A stretch of 33,459 nucleotides of DNA from an uncultured Bacilli bacterium (GTDB lineage: Bacteria > Bacillota_I > Bacilli_A > RF39 > UBA660). The position numbers and the translations under genes were made by a program. Shown one piece after another: positions 16,807 to 25,129 of this stretch. Position 1 is the first letter of the stretch. Every line of letters begins with the position of its first letter. The DNA lies in NCBI GenBank assembly GCA_947628985.1, contig CANRCA010000005.1:1-33459 (forward strand), given 5' to 3'. The notes beneath the pieces are model-generated. The model worked only from the letters and a program-made list of their open reading frames with translations. It did no database searches and was not told the DNA's origin.

Positions 16807-17679
16807 ATGGAAATTAGTGCAAGTATGGTAAAAGATTTAAGAGAAAGAACTGGCGCTGGAATGATGGATTGTAAAAAAGCCTTAGTTGAAAGTAATGGAG
16901 ACATGGATAAAGCAATCGATTATTTAAGAGAAAAAGGTATTTCTAAAGCTGCTAAAAAAGCTGAAAGAATCGCAGCTGAAGGTCTTGCAAATATTTATAT
17001 TAATGGAAATGATGCCGCTATTTTAGAATTAAATTCTGAAACTGATTTTGTAGCTAAAAATGCTGAATTCAAAGAATTATTAGATAAAATAGGAAATGCT
17101 ATTTTAAATAATGATCCTAAAAATATGGAAGAAGCATTAAAATTAGAATGTGGTAGTGATACAGTTAATGATTTAATAGTAAATGCTACTGCAAAAATAG
17201 GAGAAAAAATTAGTTTAAGAAGATTTGAAAAAGTTAGCAAATCAAATGATGAAGTTTTTGGTTCTTACTTACATATGGGTGGTAAAATAGCATCTTTAAC
17301 AGTAGTAAGTGGAGATAATGAAGAAATAGCAAAAGATGTTGCTATGCAAGCAGCAGCTATGAGACCATTATATGCTAAAATTGAAGATGTTCCAGAAGAA
17401 GATTTAGAACATGAAAAATCAGTAATTAGAGAACAAGTAATAAATGAAGGTAAAAAACCTGAATTTGCTGATAAAATTATAGAAGGAAGAATTAGAAAAT
17501 TCTATGAAGAAACAGTTTTAGAAGAACAAGCATTCATTAAAGATTCTAGTATTAATATAAAAACATATTTAGAAAATAACAAATCTAATTTAGTAAAACT
17601 TGTAAAATTTGAAGTAGGCGAAGGTATGGAAAAGAGAAATGAAAACTTTGCTGAAGAAGTTATGAGTCAAATAAAATAA
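16807..17679 (+). CDS. tsf: Elongation factor Ts
   Basis: Exchanges GDP on EF-Tu. The N-terminal UBA-like domain has VKDLRERTGAGMMDCKKAL, and the core has ETDFVAKNAEF, the conserved EF-Tu contact region. 290 residues, normal for the family. AGGAGG at 16797-16802 starts in the rpsB stop codon, so translation is coupled. The rpsB-tsf order is the usual one. Confidence 0.97.
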   Translation: MEISASMVKDLRERTGAGMMDCKKALVESNGDMDKAIDYLREKGISKAAKKAERIAAEGLANIYINGNDAAILELNSETDFVAKNAEFKELLDKIGNAILNNDPKNMEEALKLECGSDTVNDLIVNATAKIGEKISLRRFEKVSKSNDEVFGSYLHMGGKIASLTVVSGDNEEIAKDVAMQAAAMRPLYAKIEDVPEEDLEHEKSVIREQVINEGKKPEFADKIIEGRIRKFYEETVLEEQAFIKDSSINIKTYLENNKSNLVKLVKFEVGEGMEKRNENFAEEVMSQIK

Positions 17680-17706
17680 AAGCATTAGTTTGCTTTTATT
17701 TTATTT
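17673..17706 (+). terminator. tsf terminator
   Basis: 12-base stem AAAATAAAAGCA (17673-17684) / TGCTTTTATTTT (17691-17702), loop TTAGTT, followed by T-rich sequence. The tsf stop codon lies in the left arm. Confidence 0.8.
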
Positions 17707-17718
17707 TTATGTTATAAT
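17690..17718 (+). promoter_or_regulatory. Promoter of the HNH-like gene
   Basis: TTGCTT at 17690-17695 and TATAAT at 17713-17718, spacer 17. The -35 lies in the right arm of the tsf terminator. Confidence 0.55.
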
Positions 17719-17742
17719 AACCAACTTGTAAAGGAGGAAATT

Positions 17743-18120
17743 ATGAATACTAATGAACAAGAAGTTTTAAAACAAATGGTAAACATTTATACTCCTAATG
17801 GTTATGACTGGATGGATACACCAATTACTAAAAATAATCCTTTAACATATCATCATATTATTGGTAGAAAAGTAGGGAATACTTCTGTTAGTAATGGTGC
17901 ATTATTAACAAAAAGTAGTCATCGAAGATTAAATATGTTAAAAACTAAAGATAATGATTTATACGAAGAATGGCAATGGTTATTCTATGCTATTAACGTA
18001 TCTATGACTCATCCATTACTTCCATATAAAGAAATGATGGAAGAGTTAAAAATGCAAACAGAAGAAGTACTTTATAAAAAAGATAATGAAAAGAAATTAA
18101 CTTATAAAAAAAATATATAA
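17743..18120 (+). CDS. Small HNH-nuclease-like protein
   Basis: 125 residues. The segment TYHHIIGRKVGNTSVSNGAL, followed by LTKSSHRRLN, follows the HNH order: a His pair, an Asn about 20 residues later, then a His. The rest (YEEWQWLFYAINVSM) is like small conserved Bacillota proteins of this type. The metal-binding Cys pairs of some HNH proteins are absent. Function in the cell is unknown; it could be a nuclease or a catalytically silent relative. Strong site AAAGGAGG before the ATG; single gene between tsf and rpsU. Confidence 0.6.
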   Translation: MNTNEQEVLKQMVNIYTPNGYDWMDTPITKNNPLTYHHIIGRKVGNTSVSNGALLTKSSHRRLNMLKTKDNDLYEEWQWLFYAINVSMTHPLLPYKEMMEELKMQTEEVLYKKDNEKKLTYKKNI

Positions 18121-18146
18121 AAATTTGCCTTTTTTCTCGAGAATAC

Positions 18147-18175
18147 TTGAAATTTGGCGAATTTTGTACTATAAT
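18147..18175 (+). promoter_or_regulatory. rpsU-yqeY promoter
   Basis: TTGAAA at 18147-18152 and TATAAT at 18170-18175, spacer 17. The region also has an inverted repeat AAATTTGCC (18121-18129) / GGCGAATTT (18156-18164) spanning the -35, and the palindrome TTCTCGAGAA just upstream. Either could be an operator or part of the preceding gene's terminator. Confidence 0.7.
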
Positions 18176-18206
18176 TAATAATAGTCATTGAAGGGAGGGA
18201 AGAAAA

Positions 18207-18401
18207 ATGACACGTGTAGAAGTTAAAGATGGAAATGTTGAAAATGCTTTAAAGCGTTTTAAAGTTAAATTTCAAAGAAGCGGAGTCCCTACCGAAATGA
18301 GAAAAAGAAGAGAATATTCTAAACCTGGTATAGTAAGAAGAGAAGCCAAAAAAGAAGCAATTAGAAATGCTAAAAAACATAATAAACAAAGAAATAATTA
18401 A
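18207..18401 (+). CDS. rpsU: 30S ribosomal protein S21
   Basis: 64 residues, highly basic, with VEVKDGNVENALKRFKVKF and then EMRKRREYSKPGIVRREAKK, typical of S21. Strong site GGGAGGG before the ATG. It is followed by yqeY, the usual Bacillota order. Confidence 0.96.
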   Translation: MTRVEVKDGNVENALKRFKVKFQRSGVPTEMRKRREYSKPGIVRREAKKEAIRNAKKHNKQRNN

Positions 18402-18428
18402 TATATTTTAATAAAGGAAGTGTTACTT

Positions 18429-18878
18429 GTGTTATACGATAAAATATCAAAAGATATGGTTGAAGCCATGAAAAATAAAGATAAAGATAAATTAAGTACA
18501 TTAAGATTATTAAAATCAGCAATTGATTTATACTTAATAAATAACAAAATGGAAAGACATGATGCTAGTGACGAAGTAGTAATTGATGTTGTAAGTAAAC
18601 AAGTAAAAACTCATAAAGAAAGTATTGAAGAGTTTAAAAAAGGAAATAGACAAGACTTAATAGATAATTTAAATAAAGAAATAGAATTATTAAGTACTTA
18701 TCTTCCAGAACAATTATCAGAAAGTGAAATTAGAGAACAAATAGATAAAGTATTTGATAAAGTAAAACCAACATCTCAAAAAGATATGGGACTTATTATG
18801 AAAGAATTAACTCCTATATTTAGAGGTAAGGCTGATATGAAACTTGTAAATACTATTGTAAGAGAAAAATTAAATTAA
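18429..18878 (+). CDS. yqeY: GatB/YqeY domain protein
   Basis: About 149 residues, resembling the tRNA-binding tail of GatB. Visible features: LSTLRLLKSAIDL near the start, VVSKQVKTHKESIEEFKKG, ELLSTYLPEQLSE, and DMGLIMKELTPIFRGKADMK near the end. Start: AAGGAAG at 18414-18420 overlaps the GTG at 18420, so the GTG at 18429 is preferred. It is in an operon with rpsU (27 bases between). The cellular role of the family is not settled. Confidence 0.92.
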   Translation: MLYDKISKDMVEAMKNKDKDKLSTLRLLKSAIDLYLINNKMERHDASDEVVIDVVSKQVKTHKESIEEFKKGNRQDLIDNLNKEIELLSTYLPEQLSESEIREQIDKVFDKVKPTSQKDMGLIMKELTPIFRGKADMKLVNTIVREKLN

Positions 18879-18904
18879 ACTAGCTCACTAGTTTATTTTT
18901 TTTG
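18876..18904 (+). terminator. rpsU-yqeY terminator
   Basis: Perfect stem TAAACTAG (18876-18883) / CTAGTTTA (18888-18895), loop CTCA, then eight T. Confidence 0.85.
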
Positions 18905-18935
18905 TTTAAAATTATATAATTATATTGGTGATATC

Positions 18936-19733
18936 ATGATAATAATTTTAATACTAATAATTATATTATTTCTTTTAATATTAGATAATTATATTAATTT
19001 AGATGTAACTAAATATAATATTAAAAATAATAAAATAGATAAAAATTTAAAAATAATGTTTTTAAGTGATTTACATAATAGAAATATATTAAAAAGATTA
19101 TTAAAAATAATAAATAATGAAAAACCAGATATTATTATATTTGGTGGAGATATGGTTAATGAATATATAAAAGAAACTAAAAACTTTTTAGATTTAATAG
19201 ATAACTTAAATAATAAAAACATATATTATACATTTGGTAATCATGAACTTGTAATGGATGACTTTAATAAATATAAAAAAATTATTGATAATAAAAATAT
19301 TAATGTTTTAAATAATAAAAATACAAAATTAAGTAAAAATATTAATTTATATGGATTTATAAGTGATATAAAATATTATAATAGAAAAGAAAAAATAAAA
19401 TTAACTAAAAATTATATTTTAAATAAAATAGGTAAACTTGATAAAAATAAATTTAATATATTAATCGCACATAATCCATTAGAATTTGAAACTTATAAAG
19501 ATTTAGATGTTGATCTAGTACTTACAGGACATGTTCATGGAGGAATAATTTATATTCCTGTGTTAGGTGGACTTTTATCACCAGAATTTAAATTTTTTCC
19601 AAAATATTATAAAGGTATATATGAAAAAAATAATACTAAAATGATTGTATCAAGAGGAATAGGATTTAGTGAATGTATACCATTTAGAATATTAAATAGA
19701 GGACAAATAATAATTATTAATTTAAATTCATGA
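18936..19733 (+). CDS. Membrane-anchored metallophosphoesterase (YkuE-like)
   Basis: Calcineurin-like phosphoesterase of 265 residues with one N-terminal membrane helix (IIILILIIILFLLILDNY). The metal-binding motifs appear in order: SDLHN, FGGDMVNE, FGNHE, AHNP and TGHVHGG. The first motif has LHN where DxH is usual (D-L-H is kept). Relatives act on lipids, nucleotides or wall precursors; the substrate here is open. A GGTG site lies close to the ATG. The stop is TGA, evidence for the standard bacterial code. The ligase gene follows 37 bases later with its own -10 box. Confidence 0.88.
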   Translation: MIIILILIIILFLLILDNYINLDVTKYNIKNNKIDKNLKIMFLSDLHNRNILKRLLKIINNEKPDIIIFGGDMVNEYIKETKNFLDLIDNLNNKNIYYTFGNHELVMDDFNKYKKIIDNKNINVLNNKNTKLSKNINLYGFISDIKYYNRKEKIKLTKNYILNKIGKLDKNKFNILIAHNPLEFETYKDLDVDLVLTGHVHGGIIYIPVLGGLLSPEFKFFPKYYKGIYEKNNTKMIVSRGIGFSECIPFRILNRGQIIIINLNS

Positions 19734-19749
19734 GTAACTATGATATAAT
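19721..19749 (+). promoter_or_regulatory. Promoter of the AMP-forming ligase gene
   Basis: Extended -10 TGATATAAT ending at 19749 and a weak TTTAAA at 19721-19726, spacer 17. The promoter begins inside the end of the phosphoesterase gene. Confidence 0.55.
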
Positions 19750-19770
19750 TTAATAATAAAGGTAGAAATT

Positions 19771-21414
19771 ATGAATAAAAAGAATGATAAAAATTATAAT
19801 GATTCTATGTATAACATGCTTTTAAATGCTTCAAATAAATATCCAAATAATATAGCATGTTTATCTTCAACTAGTAAAGTTACATATAAATCTTTAATTA
19901 AAAAAATAGATAATTTTGCTAGTGGATTAAATAAACTTGGAATTAAAAAGAATGATTATGTAACATTAATAATACCAAATTGTAAAGAAGCAATAATTTC
20001 ATTTTATGCTTTAAATAAAATAGGTGCGATTTCTTGTATACTTCATCCATCATTAAGTGAAGAAGAAATAAAAAATAGTATTAATTTAACTAAATCAAAA
20101 TATGTAATAGTTTGTGAAAATGAATACTATAAAATTAAAAATATTAAAGATAAAATTAATATAAATAAAATAATTTATGTTTCATTAAAAGAAAGTAATA
20201 TATCACTATTTAATTTAGGAAAGAAAAATATAAATGTTGTATTTGATGAAGATAGTATAAGTTATTACACATTAATATCAAAATCTTATTTTAATAAATT
20301 AGATGTTACAAATAATTCATCTGCAGAAGACTATGCAGCAGTTATGTATAGTAGTGGTACTACTGATAAACAAAAAGGAGTATTACTTACAAACAATAAT
20401 TTTAATTTTGTATCTACTTCTATGAATAAATTTAATAAATATTTACAAGATAGTACAGTTCTTTCAAATATGCAAATATTTAATGTATTTGGACTTTGTA
20501 ATTGTATACATTCTACTTTATTAAATGGTAATACAATAATATTAAATTCTATAATTAATCCTAAAAATTTTGCTAAATTAATTATTAAATATAAACCTAA
20601 TATTTTAATAGTGACACCTAATATATTAGAAAGTATACAAAATAATAAAAAATTAAATAAAATGGATTTATCATTTATAAAAAACGTTATTTGTTTAGGA
20701 GATACATTAAGTTTAAAATTAAATAGAAAAATAGATAAACTATTATATGATGGTGGAAGTGATGCTTTTGTAAGAACTGCTTATGGAATGACTGAAACTA
20801 CATCATCTATTGTAGAAATGAGTGAAGATATAACTAAAATTGGAAGTGTAGGTATTCCACTTGATGGAGTAAGTGTAAAAATATTTAATCCTAAAACTAA
20901 AAGAGAATTAAAACCTATGGAAGTAGGAGAAATATGCATAAGTGGTCCTTGCTTAATGAAAGAATACATTAATAATGAAAGTGATACTAAAGAAGTATTA
21001 ATAAAACATAAAGATAAAAAATTATGGTTACATACTGGAGATTTAGGTTATTTAGATGAAGATGGATTTTTATATTTTAAATCAAGAAAGAAAAGAATAA
21101 TTGTATCAAATGGATATCATATATATCCAGATGCAATCGAACAAATAATACTAGATCATACATATGTAAAATCATGTATAATAGTAGGAGTACCACATCC
21201 ATATAAAAAAGAAATAATAAAAGCATATATAGTATTAAAAGATAATCTAGTTTTAAATAATGAAATTAAAAAAGAAATAAGAAGTTATTGTGAAAAACAT
21301 ATCGCATCTTATGCTCTTCCATATTCATATGGTTATAGAAAAGAACTTCCTAAAACAATAAATGGAAAAGTTGCATATAGAAATTTATTTACTGATAATG
21401 ATGATATTGAATAA
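19771..21414 (+). CDS. AMP-forming acyl-CoA synthetase/ligase
   Basis: ANL-superfamily adenylating enzyme, 547 residues. The phosphate-binding loop is YSSGTTDKQKGV (TTDKQKG instead of the common TTGxPKG). YGMTETTS, LHTGDLGYLDEDGFLYF and SRKKRIIVSNGYHIYP define the core and hinge, and LPKTINGKVAYRNL near the C-terminus holds the catalytic Lys. Most similar in pattern to fatty-acyl-CoA ligases, but an acyl-carrier or amino-acid ligase cannot be excluded. There is no carrier domain. Site AAAGGTAG before the ATG. Confidence 0.88.
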   Translation: MNKKNDKNYNDSMYNMLLNASNKYPNNIACLSSTSKVTYKSLIKKIDNFASGLNKLGIKKNDYVTLIIPNCKEAIISFYALNKIGAISCILHPSLSEEEIKNSINLTKSKYVIVCENEYYKIKNIKDKININKIIYVSLKESNISLFNLGKKNINVVFDEDSISYYTLISKSYFNKLDVTNNSSAEDYAAVMYSSGTTDKQKGVLLTNNNFNFVSTSMNKFNKYLQDSTVLSNMQIFNVFGLCNCIHSTLLNGNTIILNSIINPKNFAKLIIKYKPNILIVTPNILESIQNNKKLNKMDLSFIKNVICLGDTLSLKLNRKIDKLLYDGGSDAFVRTAYGMTETTSSIVEMSEDITKIGSVGIPLDGVSVKIFNPKTKRELKPMEVGEICISGPCLMKEYINNESDTKEVLIKHKDKKLWLHTGDLGYLDEDGFLYFKSRKKRIIVSNGYHIYPDAIEQIILDHTYVKSCIIVGVPHPYKKEIIKAYIVLKDNLVLNNEIKKEIRSYCEKHIASYALPYSYGYRKELPKTINGKVAYRNLFTDNDDIE

Positions 21415-21454
21415 TAAAAATATTAAAAAAATATAATTAAATATAAGAAAATTA

Positions 21455-21507
21455 GTGAAAAAATATAAATAATATTATATAATAATGCTTGCAAAGTTAT
21501 CTTTGCA
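21455..21507 (+). promoter_or_regulatory. murG promoter and 5'-end hairpin
   Basis: GTGAAA (21455-21460) and TATAAT (21478-21483), spacer 17. Just at the expected transcript start is a perfect hairpin TGCAAAG (21490-21496) / CTTTGCA (21501-21507), loop TTAT. No T run follows, so it is not a terminator; a 5' stem of this type may protect the mRNA. Confidence 0.55.
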
Positions 21508-21521
21508 CAAAAGGAGAAAAT

Positions 21522-22625
21522 ATGAAATTTATTTTAACTGCTGGTGGAACAGGTGGACATATTTATCCAGCTTTATCAATATTAGAAGAAATTAAAAAGG
21601 ATAAAAAGAATGAATACTTATATATTGGAACTAAAAATAGAATGGAAAATGAATTAATTCCTAATATGGGTATTCCTTATGAAGGAATAGAAATATATGG
21701 ACTTTCTAAAACTAATATGATTAGAAATATTAAAAATATAAAATGTATTATAAGTTCATATAAAAAATGTTTAAAAATAATAGATGATTTTAAACCTGAT
21801 GGAGTTATTGCTTTTGGAGGTTATGTAACATTACCAGTATGTTTAGCTGCTAAGAAAAGAGGAGTTAAAGTATTTTTACATGAACAAAATAAATTACCTG
21901 GAAAAACAAATATATTTTTATCTAAAAAAGTAGATGCAGTATTTGTATCATTTAAAGATAGTGAAAAGAAATTAAAAAATAAAAATGTTATATATTCAGG
22001 AAATCCAGTTAGTCAAAGAGCTATTGAATGTAAAAAATATAATAAAACAGATTTAGGATTTAATAAAGATAAAAAATTAATTATAATAGTTATGGGTTCT
22101 TTAGGAAGTACATCTGTAAATGAAAAATTATTAGATTTCTTAAGAACTTATGAAAGAGAAGATAGTGAAATATTATTTATAAGTGGAAAAACAAATTATG
22201 CAGAACTTAATAATAATTTAATAGTACCAAAAAGTACTAAAATAGTTCCATTCTTTGATAATTTACCAACTTTAATGAAAAGTGCAGATTTAATTATTTC
22301 ACGAGCAGGAGCATCAACTATCGCAGAAATATTAGCAACTAAAATACCATCAATATTAATACCTAGTCCTTATGTTGCTAATAATCATCAATATTATAAT
22401 GCATTAGATTTAGTAAATAAGGGTGTTAGTAGTTTAATAGAAGAAAAAGATTTAGATAAAAATACATTAGTAGAAGAAATAGATAAAATGTTTGATAAAG
22501 AAAAACTAAAAGATGTTAAAAATAAATTAGAAGAAATAAAAACAATAGATTCTAGTACAATAATGTTAAATGAAATAAAGAATATAATAAAGGGTAAAAA
22601 TGGCAAAAAGGAAAGTAAAAAATAA
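21522..22625 (+). CDS. murG: UDP-GlcNAc:undecaprenyl-PP-MurNAc-pentapeptide GlcNAc transferase MurG
   Basis: Makes lipid II from lipid I on the inner face of the membrane. The N-terminal loop TAGGTGGHIYPAL and HEQNKLPGKTN are the family marks, the second nucleotide-binding half has VMGSLGST, and ISRAGASTIAEIL followed by PSPYVANNHQYYNA is the UDP-GlcNAc site. About 367 residues. Start: a TTG at 21489 lies in the leader hairpin; the ATG at 21522 follows AAAAGGAG and matches the family N-terminus. It overlaps ftsQ by 26 bases, a remnant of the dcw cluster. No murD or ftsW is next to it. Confidence 0.96.
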   Translation: MKFILTAGGTGGHIYPALSILEEIKKDKKNEYLYIGTKNRMENELIPNMGIPYEGIEIYGLSKTNMIRNIKNIKCIISSYKKCLKIIDDFKPDGVIAFGGYVTLPVCLAAKKRGVKVFLHEQNKLPGKTNIFLSKKVDAVFVSFKDSEKKLKNKNVIYSGNPVSQRAIECKKYNKTDLGFNKDKKLIIIVMGSLGSTSVNEKLLDFLRTYEREDSEILFISGKTNYAELNNNLIVPKSTKIVPFFDNLPTLMKSADLIISRAGASTIAEILATKIPSILIPSPYVANNHQYYNALDLVNKGVSSLIEEKDLDKNTLVEEIDKMFDKEKLKDVKNKLEEIKTIDSSTIMLNEIKNIIKGKNGKKESKK

Positions 22626-23277
22626 ATTTAATTTTTTAAAGTTTATAATTTTTGTAATAATATTATCAATTATAATAGTAGTTTCATATTATTTAATTAA
22701 TACTAAAACTAAAAATATAGTTATATTAAATAATAATTATTATAATGATGAAGAAATTATAGAAACAGCTAATTTAGAAAATTATCCTAAATTTCTATTA
22801 TTAAGTAAATCTAAAATAAAGAAAAAATTATTAAAATTAGATTTAATAGAAGATGTGAAAATAACTAAAAAATGGGGATTTATATTAAATATAGAAGTTA
22901 AGGAAAAAAAGATATTGTATTTTGTTAGAAGTAGTCAAAAATATATGTTATCTACTAATGAATTATTAGAATTAGATAATGTAAATGGAATACCAACATT
23001 AATAAATTATGTACCAGAAGATATAGAAAAATCTTTTGTAAATGGACTTAAAAAAATAGATAGTAATGTAATTAGTTTAATTAGTGAAATAGAATATAGT
23101 GTAACAAACTATGATGATAAAAGATTTTTACTTTATATGAATGATGGTAATTTAGTATATATAACAATATCTAAAATAGATGTTTTAAATAAATATGTAG
23201 AAATATTACAAAAATTAAATAATAAAAAAGGAATATTACATTTAGATAGTGGAAATTATTTAGAAATTAAAAAATAG
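22600..23277 (+). CDS. ftsQ: Cell division protein FtsQ/DivIB
   Basis: Divisome membrane protein, 225 residues. A short basic cytoplasmic start is followed by one membrane helix (FLKFIIFVIILSIIIVVSYY, about 13-33). The POTRA part then reads NIVILNNNYYNDEEIIETAN and LIEDVKITKKWGFILNIEVK, the classical FtsQ beta domain entry. The position directly after murG, overlapping it, supports the call. The length is at the short end for DivIB (about 220-280). Confidence 0.88.
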   Translation: MAKRKVKNKFNFLKFIIFVIILSIIIVVSYYLINTKTKNIVILNNNYYNDEEIIETANLENYPKFLLLSKSKIKKKLLKLDLIEDVKITKKWGFILNIEVKEKKILYFVRSSQKYMLSTNELLELDNVNGIPTLINYVPEDIEKSFVNGLKKIDSNVISLISEIEYSVTNYDDKRFLLYMNDGNLVYITISKIDVLNKYVEILQKLNNKKGILHLDSGNYLEIKK

Positions 23278-23301
23278 ATATCATTTAGCATATCTATTTT
23301 T
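23270..23301 (+). terminator. murG-ftsQ terminator
   Basis: Perfect 12-base stem AAAAATAGATAT (23270-23281) / ATATCTATTTTT (23290-23301), loop of eight. The ftsQ stop codon is in the left arm. Confidence 0.8.
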
Positions 23302-23303
23302 CA

Positions 23304-23309
23304 TATAAT
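23304..23309 (+). promoter_or_regulatory. -10 box five bases before the ylbD start
   Basis: TATAAT at 23304-23309, and the ylbD ATG begins at 23315. A transcript from this box would start at about the ATG, giving a leaderless mRNA. No Shine-Dalgarno sequence is present. No good -35 hexamer is seen. Confidence 0.4.
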
Positions 23310-23314
23310 TTAAT

Positions 23315-23677
23315 ATGTCAAAGATAGATAGTTTTAAAAAATTTGTGTCTAATCATCCTGAATTTGTTGATTATGTAAGAAGTAATAAAGTATCATGGCA
23401 AACATTTTATGAATTATATGATATTTATGGAGAGGATGAAAGTATTTGGAAAAAATATACTTCTAATGATTTAAAAGAATCAATTAATATAAAAGGATTA
23501 TTTAATACATTAAAAAATATTAATTTAGATTCATTAGAAGAAAATATAACATCTATTCAAAAAGCAGTGGGACTTGTAGAAGAATTAACTAAATCAACAA
23601 AAGAAGATGAAAAAGAAAAAACAAATGTAAAAGAAGAAAAAATAGATAAATTATATGGAGATGATAATGAGAAGTGA
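23315..23677 (+). CDS. ylbD: YlbD-like protein
   Basis: 120 residues. The N-terminus SFKKFVSNHPEFVDYVRSNK, followed by SWQTFYELYDIYGEDESIWK, matches the YlbD family, called a putative spore coat protein in Bacillus. The helical middle and the Lys/Glu-rich tail are as expected. Unusually there is no ribosome binding site before the ATG. The stop is TGA and overlaps ylbE. Whether this organism sporulates is not shown by the window, so the coat role may not apply. Confidence 0.75.
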   Translation: MSKIDSFKKFVSNHPEFVDYVRSNKVSWQTFYELYDIYGEDESIWKKYTSNDLKESINIKGLFNTLKNINLDSLEENITSIQKAVGLVEELTKSTKEDEKEKTNVKEEKIDKLYGDDNEK

Positions 23678-23891
23678 TGTTATTAATAAATTAAAAGAAA
23701 ATGAAAAATTTTTAAAATATTTAAGAGAAAACTCAGATTGGTATAAAAAATTAAATAGAGATCCTGATTCATATGATTTATTTATTAAAAAAATGAAAGA
23801 AAAATATAAATTAAGAACAATAGATAAAGTAGATAATTTTGTAGATAGTGTAGATTTAATTACTAAAATAATTAGTGCATCTAATGAATAA
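23667..23891 (+). CDS. ylbE: YlbE-like protein
   Basis: 74 residues, with VINKLKENEKFLKYLRENSD and then WYKKLNRDPDS, the YlbE pattern (xWYRxLxRxP). It overlaps ylbD by 11 bases, the order found in Bacillus. Start: of three in-frame ATGs (23655, 23661, 23667) the last has GGAG at 23657-23660 at a proper distance and gives MRSDVI, as in the family. Function unknown. Confidence 0.78.
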   Translation: MRSDVINKLKENEKFLKYLRENSDWYKKLNRDPDSYDLFIKKMKEKYKLRTIDKVDNFVDSVDLITKIISASNE

Positions 23892-23903
23892 GCTGCACTT
23901 TTT
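23874..23903 (+). terminator. ylbD-ylbE terminator
   Basis: Stem AGTGCA (23874-23879) / TGCACT (23894-23899), 14-base loop holding the ylbE stop, then TTTT. Confidence 0.6.
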
Positions 23904-23919
23904 ATAATTTAAAGTTATA

Positions 23920-23948
23920 TTGACATTTCGAATATATATTTATATAAT
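23920..23948 (+). promoter_or_regulatory. Promoter of pilin gene 1
   Basis: TTGACA (23920-23925) and TATAAT (23943-23948), spacer 17. The spacer holds an interrupted TA repeat. Confidence 0.88.
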
Positions 23949-23981
23949 TTAAATATAAGATAGAGAAAGGAAGGTATGAAA

Positions 23982-24437
23982 ATGAAAAGTAAGAAAGGTT
24001 TTACATTAGTAGAATTATTAGCAGTAATCGCTATTTTAGCAATTTTAGTAATTATAGCATTACCAAATATTTTAAATCTATATAGAAATGCAAGAAAGAA
24101 TGTATTTGTAGAAGAAGCACAAAATGTTCTTAGAACAGCTCAACAAAAATATTTAGAAGATTCATTAACAGCAACTACATCTACACCTTGTTATTCAACA
24201 CTTGAATCAGGAACACCATTAGATTTAGATGCTAAATCATCATTGAAATATGCTGTACAATTTGGTGCAGATGGAAATGTATCTGCTGTACATGTAAGTG
24301 ATGATAATTATTCTATTAAAATTACAACTGGACCAGTTAAAATTGAAAGCTTAACATCATCTGGTGTTCAAACTAAAGGAAATTCAGCAGAAAAATATAC
24401 TGCAGTAAGTGCTTGCCCTCCAGTAGCAGATGAATAA
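23982..24437 (+). CDS. Type IV pilin-like protein, copy 1
   Basis: Class III-signal pilin or pseudopilin, 151 residues. Leader MKSKKG is cut before Phe by a prepilin peptidase, then FTLVELLAVIAILAILVIIA forms the assembly helix, with Glu5 of the mature protein present. The head has TPCYST, LDLDAKSSLKYAVQF and a final SACPP; the two Cys could close a disulfide loop. Start: the ATG at 23976 is in frame, but copy 2 shows that the second ATG (here 23982) is the shared one. No pilus motor, platform or peptidase gene is in the window. Confidence 0.88.
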   Translation: MKSKKGFTLVELLAVIAILAILVIIALPNILNLYRNARKNVFVEEAQNVLRTAQQKYLEDSLTATTSTPCYSTLESGTPLDLDAKSSLKYAVQFGADGNVSAVHVSDDNYSIKITTGPVKIESLTSSGVQTKGNSAEKYTAVSACPPVADE

Positions 24438-24463
24438 TTAAAAATACAATAAAACAATAATTT

Positions 24464-24503
24464 AAAAGACTATTCAAAATAACGATGTGAATAGTCTTTT
24501 ATA
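24464..24503 (+). terminator. Terminator of pilin gene 1
   Basis: Perfect 12-base stem AAAAGACTATTC (24464-24475) / GAATAGTCTTTT (24489-24500). The same stem recurs after pilin 3. Confidence 0.75.
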
Positions 24504-24551
24504 ATGCAAAGTAAAAAAATAAAATTATAATGTAAAGTAAAAAAAATAAAA

Positions 24552-24580
24552 TTGACATTTTGAATATATATATATATAAT
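24552..24580 (+). promoter_or_regulatory. Promoter of pilin gene 2
   Basis: TTGACA (24552-24557) and TATAAT (24575-24580), spacer 17. (TA)7 at 24565-24578 runs through the spacer into the -10 box. Confidence 0.88.
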
Positions 24581-24614
24581 TTAAATATAAGATAGAGAAA
24601 GGAAGGTATGAAAT

Positions 24615-25073
24615 ATGAAAAATAAGAAAGGTTTTACATTAGTAGAATTATTAGCAGTAATCGCTATTTTAGCAATTTTAGTAATTATAGCATTACCTAA
24701 TATTTTAAACTTATATAGAAATGCAAGAGAAAATGTATTTGTAGAGGAAGCACAAAATGTACTTAGAACAGCACAACAAAAATATTTAGAAGATTCTATG
24801 AATAATACTGCTGTAGAATGCTATTCAACTGATGAAGGACATCAATTAGACCTAGATGCTAAATCATCATTACATTACTATGTTCAAATATCAGGTGGAA
24901 AAATTGTTAAATTACAAGTTGAAGATGGAAATTATCAACTAGTAGCAGATGGAAGCAGTACTGGAGCAGAAATAAAATTAGATCAATTAGGTAATAAATC
25001 TTCTAACAAAACATATAAATCTGCTGCTTATGCTAATTTAACTGTTACTAAATGTCCAACACCTGGTGCTTAA
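24615..25073 (+). CDS. Type IV pilin-like protein, copy 2
   Basis: 152 residues, leader MKNKKG, and an N-terminal helix nearly identical to copy 1 (one visible change, NARENVF for NARKNVF). The head differs: VECYSTDEG, LDLDAKSSLHYYVQIS and a final TKCPTPGA, keeping both Cys and the LDLDAKS motif. The ATG at 24608 is out of frame and meets a stop within six codons, so translation starts at 24615. It has its own promoter and terminator. Confidence 0.88.
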   Translation: MKNKKGFTLVELLAVIAILAILVIIALPNILNLYRNARENVFVEEAQNVLRTAQQKYLEDSMNNTAVECYSTDEGHQLDLDAKSSLHYYVQISGGKIVKLQVEDGNYQLVADGSSTGAEIKLDQLGNKSSNKTYKSAAYANLTVTKCPTPGA

Positions 25074-25090
25074 TTATTATGTCAATGATT

Positions 25091-25115
25091 AAACTGCTTA
25101 AGTGAGCAGTTTTTT
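25091..25115 (+). terminator. Terminator of pilin gene 2
   Basis: Stem AAACTGCT (25091-25098) / AGCAGTTT (25105-25112), loop TAAGTG, then a T run. Different from the terminators of copies 1 and 3. Confidence 0.8.
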
Positions 25116-25129
25116 AATGTAAAGTTATA

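Noticed and set aside
18936-23677. Mycoplasma-type code with TGA as Trp
   Set aside because: TGA ends the phosphoesterase and ylbD genes in the right places, and conserved Trp positions use TGG.
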